Assembly: GCF_019331795.1 (NCBI RefSeq)
Contig: NZ_JAHPZL010000004.1
Coordinates: forward strand, 177,870 to 241,869
Source: Austwickia sp. TVS 96-490-7B
GTDB taxonomy: Bacteria > Actinomycetota > Actinomycetes > Actinomycetales > Dermatophilaceae
Direction of reading: 5' to 3'
Length of the DNA stretch: 64,000 nt
Shown here: piece after piece, positions 40,742-48,506 of the stretch
Numbering within the stretch: the first letter of the stretch is position 1
How the letters are laid out: every line of letters starts with the position of its first letter
The notes under the pieces: model-generated
Told to the model about the DNA's origin: nothing
Seen by the model: the letters and a program-made list of their open reading frames with translations, nothing else
Database searches by the model: none
Translations under genes and position numbers: made by a program

Positions 40742-42823
40742 TCACTTCTTCGGCTGAGCCTGGGATACGGCGCGGAAGACGTTAGTGCCGCAGTGGATGT
40801 TGCCACCGCCCATCTGATAGACGTCCTTGTCCCGCACGACGACCATCTTCACCCCAGCCTTGGTGTAGGCCTCCTTGACGGCATCGGCGAAGATGTTCTT
40901 CTTGTCCTTACCGACGACCGGGCCAACCTGCAACGGAGTGATGAGCGAACCATCACCCATCGCCAGCGAGTTCACCGCGTTGGAGATGAACGCCGTCGCT
41001 CCCCGGAAGCCGGCGTCCTCGTCCTGGTCCTCAATGTGACCGAACAGGCCCCGGAGGAACACGGGAACTTTCACGATCTCAGCGTCGGACAAGCCCAGGT
41101 TGTCCTTGAGGGTCTTGATGTTCTTCTCCATGGCCTTGGCGGCCTGAGCGTTGATCGACAAGATCTCCGCATCTTCGGCGTAGTCCTTGAGCTTGGCCCT
41201 TCCCGGTTCAGTCTCATCAAAGAAGAACGGCACATTGCCATGCCCGTCAGCCATCGCCTTCTTCAACAGATTCACGCCAGCCTGGGGGTCGGCTACGGCA
41301 ATTTTCCAGCCGCGCTCGTTCTTTGCCGGGATCACATTGACGATCTCGTCAACGTGTCCGACACCCATGAATCCGGTGTCAATCACCAGCGGTTCCGCCA
41401 AGTTCTGAGCTTTGATGAAGGACAAGGTGTCCTTGGACATCTTGTCGCCCTGCTCCTCCTTGGGTGCGCTCTTCCCGCCCTTGTCTTTAGGGTCGGCTTT
41501 ACCCTTGAGGTCGGCTTTACCCTTGGGGTCAGCCTTAGCGGCATCGCCACCCTTGTCGCTCTTCTCGACAGCGGCCGGTGCAGTGGTCGCATCTTTACCA
41601 GTGGGGGTGGGTTTGGCCGAAGAAGTGGGCTTCGTCGATCCAGTGGGGCTCGGTTTAGCAGTCCCGGTGGGGCTCGGTTTCACAGAGCCTGTGGGCTTGG
41701 GCTTGTCACCTGGCTTCTTATCCAACACAATCTTGGATTGCCGGGCGCCAATGAGTGGGCGTCCTTCGGGGAAATTCTTACCTCCGTGACTGTACGGCGG
41801 GAGGTTTTCCAGGTTGCCCATCGCGTTGATGCTGTCTTGGACCTTTTTGGAGCCGATCCGAACGACACCGACATCCTTGCCGCGGAGCTGATAGACCGAA
41901 GGGCTGCCATCGCGCTCCATGTCAGCACTGACCGCGACCCGCATCATCTGGGTGGCGCCCTTCGCTGCAGGCATCTGCTGGTACATCGGTTCAAACAGGT
42001 CTTGGACCCATTCGTCACCCAAAGTGTCCAGCTCGGTGATTTTGGCCCCTGACGGTTTCAATGCGTTTCGGAACTCTTTCAGAAAGGCGACCATCGTGTC
42101 TTTGCCGCCAGCAGAGGAAACGCTGACCTGCTCAACCTTTTGCAGGTCGTGCTGAAGTTTCAGCGGAGCTTGACGCAAAGTCACCGACTCGCTCTGCGAT
42201 TTTCCTTTGGAGGTGACTGTGAGAGTGACCTTCGCCTGGCCATCCCACACCGAGGTGTCACGCAGGATGTCAGTGCCTTCTAAGCCCAACCGCAACCCGG
42301 CGCGCAAATCGGTCGCGCTGATCTTCATGTCTGGGCGGACCTTGACCCATTCCTTGTCCCGTTTCATGAACAGGCGGGTCCGCTTCGCGGCAGCTCCTTC
42401 AATCTTCAGCTGTCCTACCGCATCCACTGGCAATGTTCCCGGAACTCCGGTGCGCAGTGGTGCCAGGTCTTTCTCGTCCTCAGGGCCGTTGACGATCTCG
42501 TCGGTGCCGTCGTGGCAGCCTGCCAACGTGGACATGGGAAGGAACTTCTTCCCGTCTTTGACCTTGCAGCGACCGGAGTCGTCGTCGACATTGGCCAGGA
42601 AGACCGCGCCGCGACCGGCGGAATTCTGCCCAGGCTCCTTGTCACCATCGCCATCGATGTCAACGACGCCATCCCGGTTAGCGTCGGCCCGTAGGACCAC
42701 CCACTTCTGATCCTTCTCCGCGGCGTTCGCCGTACCGACCAATCCTGGGATCGGACCCACCACACCCAAGGCGACGATCAGAGCGACCGTGCGACGGGAA
42801 CGAGCTTGAACTCCAGAAAACAT
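40742..42823 (-). CDS. secreted peptidylarginine deiminase (PAD), paralogue 1
   Basis: A 693-residue exported protein with signal peptide (cleavage near TANA, 34). Residues 40-240 match the PAD middle domain, including the Ca-binding-like loop RADANRDGVVDIDGDGD (45-61) and GAVFLANVDDD. The catalytic domain matches vertebrate PADs: EWVQDLFEPMY (D275), VGVVRIG (R322), MGNLENLPPY, GVGHVDEIVNVIP (H490, D492) and GNIHCGTNVFRAV (nucleophile C678). These correspond to human PAD4 D350, R374, H471, D473 and C645. A 110-residue Lys/Pro/Thr/Gly low-complexity insert (about 370-470) splits the catalytic domain. PADs turn protein arginine into citrulline with calcium. No PAD_N domain is present. ATG 42823 gives a clean signal peptide. 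Confidence 0.88.
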   Translation of the reverse strand: MFSGVQARSRRTVALIVALGVVGPIPGLVGTANAAEKDQKWVVLRADANRDGVVDIDGDGDKEPGQNSAGRGAVFLANVDDDSGRCKVKDGKKFLPMSTLAGCHDGTDEIVNGPEDEKDLAPLRTGVPGTLPVDAVGQLKIEGAAAKRTRLFMKRDKEWVKVRPDMKISATDLRAGLRLGLEGTDILRDTSVWDGQAKVTLTVTSKGKSQSESVTLRQAPLKLQHDLQKVEQVSVSSAGGKDTMVAFLKEFRNALKPSGAKITELDTLGDEWVQDLFEPMYQQMPAAKGATQMMRVAVSADMERDGSPSVYQLRGKDVGVVRIGSKKVQDSINAMGNLENLPPYSHGGKNFPEGRPLIGARQSKIVLDKKPGDKPKPTGSVKPSPTGTAKPSPTGSTKPTSSAKPTPTGKDATTAPAAVEKSDKGGDAAKADPKGKADLKGKADPKDKGGKSAPKEEQGDKMSKDTLSFIKAQNLAEPLVIDTGFMGVGHVDEIVNVIPAKNERGWKIAVADPQAGVNLLKKAMADGHGNVPFFFDETEPGRAKLKDYAEDAEILSINAQAAKAMEKNIKTLKDNLGLSDAEIVKVPVFLRGLFGHIEDQDEDAGFRGATAFISNAVNSLAMGDGSLITPLQVGPVVGKDKKNIFADAVKEAYTKAGVKMVVVRDKDVYQMGGGNIHCGTNVFRAVSQAQPKK

Positions 42824-43015
42824 GAGTTTCCTTCTCTCATAGGGAAAGAGGAGTCCAAGCATAAAAGGGGGCCATCACCACTTCCTGGACGTTACCTGAA
42901 AAAGAATTACTCCGATAAGACTTGCGCTCTCACATAGATGATTGAGGGATCTACGAGACCGTGACAGACATACCACGCCTATGACAGCAGATGGCGGCCC
43001 TGACAGGATGGCTCC

Positions 43016-43984
43016 ATGAAGTATGTCGACAACAAGGTGGTCCTGATCGGTACCGGAGCGGTGGGCATGGCCTACGCCTACTCCGTGGTGAACCAGGGAC
43101 TGGCTGACGAACTCGTCCTCATTGACCTCAACGAACGCAAGTCTCGGGCTGACGTCCTAGACCTCAACCACGGCGAGGCCTGGGCACCACACCCGGTGAG
43201 TGTGGAATTTGGCGACTACACCGACTGTCGCGACGCCGCGATGGTGGTGATCTGTGCGGGCGTGGCCCAGAGGCCGGGCCAGACTCGACTGGAACTGCTG
43301 GAAACCAATCTGCGCATCTTCCGCGACATCGTCGACCGGGTCATGGCTGAAGGTTTTGACGGAATCTTCCTGGTGGCAACCAACCCGGTCGACATCCTCA
43401 CCTATGCCACCTGGAAGTTCTCCGGACTCCCCTCAGCTCAGGTGCTCGGCTCCGGGACGACCTTGGACACCGCCCGGCTGCGCTTCAATCTGGCGCAATA
43501 TTTTGAAGTTGCCACCACCAACGTGCACGCCACCATCATCGGTGAACACGGCGACTCTGAATTACCCGCCTGGAGTGCTGCTTCGGTAGCGGGACGGTCC
43601 ATCCACCGGCGCGTCGCCCAACATCCTGAATTGCAGTCCGACCTGGACCGGATCTTTGCCGCGACCCGGGACGCGGCGTACGACATCATCGACGCGAAAG
43701 GCTCAACCAGTTACGGCGTCGGGATGGCCTTGGCGCGGATCACTCGCGCCATTATGCGCAACGAGAAGGTGACCCTGCCGGTATCGGCGCTGCTGGAGGG
43801 CGAATACGGTCACGAGGACATCTACATCGGAGTTCCGGCCAGCATTGGTCGTCGGGGCGTGCGGCAGATCATCGAACTGGACCTGGACGACGCTGAGCAG
43901 GCGGCGTTCTCCCAGAGCGTGGCCAGCCTGGAGGCTGCAATGGCTCCGGCTCGTCAGGACGGAACTCTGCCTGCAGCGGAGTGA
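43016..43984 (+). CDS. ldh: L-lactate dehydrogenase
   Basis: A 322-residue NAD-dependent enzyme interconverting pyruvate and lactate. It has the nucleotide loop LIGTGAVGMAYAYS (10-23), the substrate-loop Arg residues in AGVAQRPGQTRLELL, NPVDILTYATWKFSGLP, and the catalytic His 178 in IIGEHGDSELPAWS. Gln in AQRPGQ and the overall pattern favour lactate over malate dehydrogenase. It is monocistronic. Confidence 0.92.
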   Translation: MKYVDNKVVLIGTGAVGMAYAYSVVNQGLADELVLIDLNERKSRADVLDLNHGEAWAPHPVSVEFGDYTDCRDAAMVVICAGVAQRPGQTRLELLETNLRIFRDIVDRVMAEGFDGIFLVATNPVDILTYATWKFSGLPSAQVLGSGTTLDTARLRFNLAQYFEVATTNVHATIIGEHGDSELPAWSAASVAGRSIHRRVAQHPELQSDLDRIFAATRDAAYDIIDAKGSTSYGVGMALARITRAIMRNEKVTLPVSALLEGEYGHEDIYIGVPASIGRRGVRQIIELDLDDAEQAAFSQSVASLEAAMAPARQDGTLPAAE

Positions 43985-44019
43985 CCTGGCAGGGTTAGTT
44001 AATAGACACCCGGCTGAAG

Positions 44020-44038
44020 TTAGGTTAGACTAACCTTA
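44020..44038. promoter_or_regulatory. DtxR/IdeR-type iron box
   Basis: TTAGGTTAGACTAACCTTA matches the 19-bp iron-box consensus (TTAGGTTAGSCTAACCTAA) at 17 positions. It overlaps a TANANT-like -10 (44026-44031). No gene starts nearby on either strand; a 13-bp hairpin begins 13 bases downstream. Confidence 0.8.
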
Positions 44039-44050
44039 CCTTGCCCAGGG

Positions 44051-44114
44051 TGGTCGGCGTGGCGATCAAAGACCGTCTGGTTCACACTGTCTGATTCGCA
44101 TGCCACGCCGACCA
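44051..44114. terminator. long-stem hairpin between ldh and a convergent small gene
   Basis: TGGTCGGCGTGGC (44051-44063) pairs perfectly with GCCACGCCGACCA (44102-44114), with a 38-base loop. It probably terminates both converging genes; it may also be part of a short iron-regulated transcript. Confidence 0.65.
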
Positions 44115-44143
44115 TCCGCCCTCTTCGGGCCCCAGCTCCCCAA

Positions 44144-44359
44144 TCAGAGCTGCTCCACCTCAGCGGTGATCGCCGCAATCTTGTCCTGGCCGATCATGCC
44201 ACCGGCCATCCCAATCGCCTGAGCAGCAGTCATCCCCTTCGCCATCCCGATCATCGGGTTGCTGGTCAGCCCCGGAGCATACTTATCGAATATCGCCACC
44301 ACCTGCGGATCGTCGAGAAGTTCACCGAGCTTCGTCGTGTTCACGTCGTACTTGGCCAT
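44144..44359 (-). CDS. small helical-domain protein, unknown
   Basis: A 71-residue protein, MAKYDVNTTKLGELLDDPQV..., with an ideal ribosome site (AGGAGG) before ATG 44359. The pattern LGELLDDPxVxxIFxKYxPGLxxNPxIGMAKGMTxxQ resembles a small helical domain also found at the C-termini of some glycoside hydrolases and alpha/beta-hydrolases in actinobacteria. Its function is not known to me. Confidence 0.7.
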   Translation of the reverse strand: MAKYDVNTTKLGELLDDPQVVAIFDKYAPGLTSNPMIGMAKGMTAAQAIGMAGGMIGQDKIAAITAEVEQL

Positions 44360-44496
44360 GTGCGACCTCCTGGGATTCGTCACGTCAGACACCTCAGTGG
44401 CGCCGTACCCCCTCATCGTCACCCATCACCCGGGCAAGCCCTTCCCAGGACCGCGCCCAGGGGAAGCGACATTCATCACGTCACCTCCCCGGCACC

Positions 44497-44657
44497 CCGC
44501 CCACGGGCGACATCACACCCAACGCACCCCGCCCACGGGCGACATTCCGGCGCAAAACCCCAGGACCACCCCCACCAAACCCGCCCACGGGCGACATCAC
44601 ACCCAACGCACCCCGCCCACGGGCGGAGTGTGGCGGCCGAAAGTCGCCCGTGGGCGG
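44497..44657. repeat. interspersed palindromic repeats
   Basis: CCGCCCACGGGCGACAT occurs at 44497-44513, 44529-44545 and 44581-44597. A variant (CCGCCCACGGGCGGA) is at 44613-44627 and an inverted copy (GTCGCCCGTGGGCGG) at 44643-44657. Spacers CACACCCAACGCACC also repeat. The core GCCCACGGGC is an imperfect palindrome, like REP elements. Confidence 0.75.
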
Positions 44658-44717
44658 GTTGCCGTGGGGCGTGTCAGTGACGCTCACCTGGCATTGAGTG
44701 GCAGGCATCAGAGATGA

Positions 44718-44792
44718 GGCACCGGACCCCAGCAGGGATCAAGCATCTGACATTGGCGGTCTGGCACCGGACCCCAGCAGGGATCAGGCATC
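44718..44792. repeat. 30-base direct repeat pair
   Basis: The sequence at 44718-44747 recurs at 44763-44792 with one difference; both begin GGCACCGGACCCCAGCAGGG. Purpose unknown. Confidence 0.7.
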
Positions 44793-44882
44793 GGTGATCA
44801 GGGGTCAGTCGCCTGACATCAGGCGTCGGGGACCATCGGCGCGCCCCGCCACCACACCCCGCCACCACACACAAATATGCTC

Positions 44883-44899
44883 AGTGCAATAATTGCACT
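44883..44899. promoter_or_regulatory. operator palindrome abutting the MarR start codon
   Basis: AGTGCAATAATTGCACT, a perfect 17-bp palindrome, ends one base before ATG 44900. Position and form fit autoregulation by the MarR protein. Confidence 0.75.
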
Positions 44900-45415
44900 A
44901 TGCATACAAACTCCAGCCTAGGGACATCAGAGTCCCATCCCGCCCCGCCCACATCTGACCACCGGCAGACAGCCGTCGACGCCATTGTCACCGGGAGCCG
45001 CACCCTCGTCGCAGTGGCGGCGCGATCCCTCAGTTCTTTAGAGGGCGAGGTGACCTTGCCCCAATATCGTGCCTTGGTCGTCCTTCGCCTCAACGGCCCG
45101 GCCCGGCCCGGCGATCTGGCCGCTGAGCTTGATGTTCACCCTTCTACTGCAGGTCGGATGGTGGACCGACTGGTCCGTAAAGGCTTGGTGCTGCGCCATG
45201 ACGATCCTCAGGATCGGCGGGCTTCGACGGTCAGTCTCACCGCGATGGGGACCGGACTCGTCGATCGGGTCACTGGTCACCGCCGCGAAGACATCTCTTG
45301 CCTGGTCGACGAGCTCACCGCCGAAGAGTGCCAGCAGGTGGTGACTGGGCTGACGTTGCTGGCGCGGGCAGGTGCGACGTTAGGCCATGTCAGCCACGAC
45401 CGGTGGGAGTTGTGA
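44900..45415 (+). CDS. MarR family transcriptional regulator
   Basis: A 171-residue winged-helix regulator: LPQYRALVVLRLNGPARPGDLAAELDVHPSTAGRMVDRLVRKGLVLRHDDPQDRRASTVSLTAMG is the MarR core (about 53-118), including the wing DPQDRRAS. There is no ribosome site before ATG 44900, because the operator palindrome occupies that space, so the mRNA is probably leaderless. The stop overlaps the GTG of the CLC gene, so the regulator and channel are one operon. Confidence 0.85.
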   Translation: MHTNSSLGTSESHPAPPTSDHRQTAVDAIVTGSRTLVAVAARSLSSLEGEVTLPQYRALVVLRLNGPARPGDLAAELDVHPSTAGRMVDRLVRKGLVLRHDDPQDRRASTVSLTAMGTGLVDRVTGHRREDISCLVDELTAEECQQVVTGLTLLARAGATLGHVSHDRWEL

Positions 45416-46842
45416 GCCTTCGCCACCGCCTGCGCACCCTCATAGCGCCGCGTCGGCCTGGTCGGTGGCGGGATTCGGTGAGCCGCTGGTTGTGGTGGGG
45501 CACCATCATTGGGGTGGTCTCTGGTGGCGGAGCCGTCCTGTTTTTTTGCTGCCTGGAACATGGCACTCACCTGTTGCTGCACACCGTGGCTGGACATCAT
45601 CCGCCAGGCACGGTCGGCGAGGGGGGCGGTTTCCCTGGGACTGGGTTTGAACGTCCGTGGGCTATTCCGTTGGTGGCCGGTGGCGGGGCGTTGCTAGCTG
45701 GCCTGATCGTGGCATGGCTGGCCCCGGAAGCTGAAGGGCATGGCACGGACGCCGCGATTGATGCTGTCCACCACGAACCGACAAGTTTACGGGGCCGGGT
45801 CGCGGCGGTGAAGATTATCGCGTCGACGTTGGTCATTGGTTCAGGCGGCTCCGGGGGCCGTGAAGGCCCGACAGCCCAAATCAGCGCGACCGTGATTTCT
45901 CAGCTCTGCCGATGGCTCCGTGTGCCCACCCCGGATGCTCGGTTAGCGGTCGCTGCGGCGATGGCGTCTGGGATTGGCGCGATCTTTCGGGCACCTCTGG
46001 GTGGGGCGCTGTTGGGCGCGGAATTATTGTATCGAGATGACCTCGAAGCAGACGCGATCATGCCCTCCTTGATCAGCAGTATCGTCGCGTATTGCGTCTT
46101 TGGCAGCGTGTACGGGTTTCAACCCATCTTCGGCAATCTCGGCACCACTGAATTCACCGCTCCGACGGAGCTGCCTGGTTTTGCCGTCTTGGGGGCGGCG
46201 GCTGGTGCGATGGGATGGTTGTACGCCGCCTTGTTTTACCGCACCACTGGCATGTTTTCCCGCAGTCGGATCCCCGCTGCCATACGTCCCGCCATCGGGG
46301 GCCTTGTCGTGGGCGTTCTGGGGTTGTTAGTCCCAGCGGCTTTAGGCACCGGCTATGGCTGGATTCAGAAAGAAATGTCAGCTGACCTGCTGACAGCTTT
46401 ACCGCTGTGGCTCGTGGTGGCGATTCCCTTCGCGAAGGTCGCCGCGACGTCCCTGTCGATCGGTTCGGGTGGCTCAGGTGGCGTGTTCGGTCCGGGCATG
46501 GTCATCGGTGGGGCAACGGGCGCCGCGGTATGGCGCCTCGCCCAGGACATCCCGGGGGTGCCATCGTCGCCAACGCCGTACGTCGTGGTTGGCATGATCG
46601 CCTGTTTTGGAGCGATCGCGCATGCCCCGCTCGGGGTGATGTTGATGGTCGGGGAGATGACGGCCAATCTGTCGCTGCTGGCCCCGGCAATGATCGCCGT
46701 AGCCGTGGCAGGCCGAGTCGTCGGTGACTCTTCGATTTACTCCAGCCAAATCAAGGACCGCCGTACGGCGCGAGCGATGCGCACCGCCGCGCCGCAGCCA
46801 GCGGCACCGTCCGATGCGCTGGCGCTACCCCACCAGGGGTGA
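45412..46842 (+). CDS. CLC family chloride channel/antiporter
   Basis: A 476-residue polytopic protein of the CLC family. It has the selectivity-filter motifs GSGGSGGREGP (149-153, gating E151), the N-terminal helix-D region, and the second GSGGSGGVFGPGMVIGG. No CBS domains are present. The proton-glutamate position of antiporters cannot be judged reliably here. The GTG start at 45412 is coupled to the MarR stop (GTGA). It moves chloride (or fluoride) across the membrane under MarR control. Confidence 0.88.
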   Translation: MSLRHRLRTLIAPRRPGRWRDSVSRWLWWGTIIGVVSGGGAVLFFCCLEHGTHLLLHTVAGHHPPGTVGEGGGFPGTGFERPWAIPLVAGGGALLAGLIVAWLAPEAEGHGTDAAIDAVHHEPTSLRGRVAAVKIIASTLVIGSGGSGGREGPTAQISATVISQLCRWLRVPTPDARLAVAAAMASGIGAIFRAPLGGALLGAELLYRDDLEADAIMPSLISSIVAYCVFGSVYGFQPIFGNLGTTEFTAPTELPGFAVLGAAAGAMGWLYAALFYRTTGMFSRSRIPAAIRPAIGGLVVGVLGLLVPAALGTGYGWIQKEMSADLLTALPLWLVVAIPFAKVAATSLSIGSGGSGGVFGPGMVIGGATGAAVWRLAQDIPGVPSSPTPYVVVGMIACFGAIAHAPLGVMLMVGEMTANLSLLAPAMIAVAVAGRVVGDSSIYSSQIKDRRTARAMRTAAPQPAAPSDALALPHQG

Positions 46843-46847
46843 CGCCA

Positions 46848-46877
46848 GCGGGACACCTCGATGGGGAGGTGCCCCGC
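46848..46877. terminator. bidirectional hairpin between the CLC gene and mmsA
   Basis: GCGGGACACCTC (46848-46859) pairs with GAGGTGCCCCGC (46866-46877) with one mismatch. Confidence 0.65.
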
Positions 46878-46965
46878 CTGCTGCTCTTCCGGTCGTCAGG
46901 CCAGTCGGCGTCTCTGGTGGGGTTTCCGTCGCCGTCCGCAGCGCTCGACGGACGTCGTACGGCGA

Positions 46966-48468
46966 TCAGTCGTTTTGCGGGAACCCCAAGTTCAGGCCAC
47001 CGTGGCTGGGGTCGAGCCACCGGGCCGTGACGGCTTTGGTGCGGGTGAAGAAGTGCACCCCTTCCATGCCGTGCGCGTGGGTGTCGCCAAACAGGGACGC
47101 TTTCCAGCCACCGAAGCTGTAGTACGCCATGGGGGTGGGGATCGGCACGTTCACTCCGACCATGCCGACCTGCACTTCGTGCTGGAAGCGGCGGGCGGCG
47201 CCACCGTCGTTGGTGAAGATGGCGGTGCCATTGCCGAACGGGTTGTCGTTGATGAGTTGCAGGCCCTCGTCGTACGAGGAGATGCGCACCACGGACAGCA
47301 CCGGCCCGAAGATCTCATCGGTGTACACCGACATCTGCGGGGTGACCTTGTCAAACAGGGTGGGCAGCACGAAGTATCCGTTGTCGCTGCCTCCGACCCA
47401 GGTGCCTTCCCGGCCATCGACCACCAGGTCTGCGCCCTCAGCGACGCCAGCGTCGATGTAGCCACGGACCTTGTCGCGGTGCGCGGCGGTGACCAGCGGC
47501 CCCATGTCGACGCCGTCACCCATGCCGTCACCGGTGGTGAGGCTGGCCATCCGCTCGGTGATTTTGGCGATGAGTTCATCAGCGATGGAGTCCACGGCCA
47601 GCAGCACCGAGATCGCCATGCAGCGTTCACCGGCGGCGCCGAAGCCAGCGTTGACAGCAGCGTCAGCGGCCAAGTCAAGGTCAGCGTCGGGCAGCACCAG
47701 CATGTGGTTTTTGGCCCCGCCGAGTGCTTGCACGCGTTTACCGGCGGCGACACCCCGTTCGTAGACATAACGGGCGATCGGGGTCGACCCGACGAAGGAG
47801 ATCGACTTCACTGTGGGGTTGTCCAGGAGTGCGTCGACAGCTTCTTTGTCACCGTGGACGACGTTCATGACGCCGTCGGGCAGACCTGCTTCCCGCCAGA
47901 GTTCGGCGATCGCGACGACTGCTGAGGGGTCTTTTTCGCTGGGTTTGATGACTACCGCGTTGCCGCAGGCAATGGCGACCGGCACGAACCACAATGGCAC
48001 CATCGCCGGGAAGTTGAACGGAGAAATGACCCCGACGACGCCGAGGGGTTGCAGGATCGAGTAGGCGTCCACATCGGTGGACACATTCTCCGAGAAACCG
48101 CCCTTGAGGATGTGACCGATGCCGCAAGCGAATTCAGCGACTTCCAGGCCGCGGTTGATCTCACCGACAGCGTCCGGGAAGGTCTTGCCGTGTTCGGCGA
48201 CGATGAGCCGGGCGATGTCTTCACGACGGGTGGCGAGCAGCTCACGGAAGCGGAAGAGCACCTGGGTGCGTTTGGCGACGGACATCCGTCCCCAGCTTTG
48301 CGCGGCGACGTGAGCACTCTCGACGATCTCGTCGACCAGCGCAGCATCCGCGAAGTCGACGGTGCCGGTGATTTCGCCGGTCGCCGGGTTGTAGACGTCA
48401 CCAGTGCGGGTGGCGGTGCCTTCCCAGAGGTGGTGGCCGATCAGGTGGGTGATCCGGGTGGTGCTCAC
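46966..48468 (-). CDS. mmsA: methylmalonate/malonate-semialdehyde dehydrogenase (acylating)
   Basis: A 500-residue CoA-dependent aldehyde dehydrogenase. Motifs: SPFNFPAMVPLW (Asn 152), VQALGGAKNHMLV and the nucleophile in AAGERCMAIS (C283). The signature GGAKNH instead of ELGGK marks the MmsA/IolA group. In inositol degradation it converts malonate semialdehyde to acetyl-CoA. It is the last gene of the minus-strand iol operon. Confidence 0.9.
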   Translation of the reverse strand: MSTTRITHLIGHHLWEGTATRTGDVYNPATGEITGTVDFADAALVDEIVESAHVAAQSWGRMSVAKRTQVLFRFRELLATRREDIARLIVAEHGKTFPDAVGEINRGLEVAEFACGIGHILKGGFSENVSTDVDAYSILQPLGVVGVISPFNFPAMVPLWFVPVAIACGNAVVIKPSEKDPSAVVAIAELWREAGLPDGVMNVVHGDKEAVDALLDNPTVKSISFVGSTPIARYVYERGVAAGKRVQALGGAKNHMLVLPDADLDLAADAAVNAGFGAAGERCMAISVLLAVDSIADELIAKITERMASLTTGDGMGDGVDMGPLVTAAHRDKVRGYIDAGVAEGADLVVDGREGTWVGGSDNGYFVLPTLFDKVTPQMSVYTDEIFGPVLSVVRISSYDEGLQLINDNPFGNGTAIFTNDGGAARRFQHEVQVGMVGVNVPIPTPMAYYSFGGWKASLFGDTHAHGMEGVHFFTRTKAVTARWLDPSHGGLNLGFPQND

Positions 48469-48506
48469 GGTGTTCCTTTCGGTGGCGGCGAGTCCCGCCG
48501 GGATGG

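Larger units (their letters stand above)
44360..44899. other. 540-base gene-free region with repeats
   Basis: It contains a cluster of GCCCACGGGC palindromic repeats (44497-44657), a 30-base direct repeat pair (44718-44747 and 44763-44792) and, at its right end, the MarR operator. Frames through it are repeat-driven and not convincing genes. Confidence 0.55.

Noticed and set aside
40793-42052. 419-residue open frame antisense to the first PAD gene
   Set aside because: The minus-strand frame has a signal peptide and an intact PAD catalytic set, so the plus-strand frame is a shadow. The same holds for 57649-58581 opposite the second PAD.
40742-42823. Agmatine deiminase or PPAD-type annotation for the PAD genes
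   Set aside because: The PAD middle domain, WVQD, GNLE and HCGTN motifs align with vertebrate-type PADs over the full length, not with the shorter agmatine deiminase family.
44020-44038. Iron box as regulator of ldh
   Set aside because: It lies downstream of the ldh stop codon, so it cannot control ldh initiation.
44497-44660. CRISPR array
   Set aside because: Repeats are 15-17 bases, irregularly spaced, one inverted, and the spacers themselves repeat; no cas genes.
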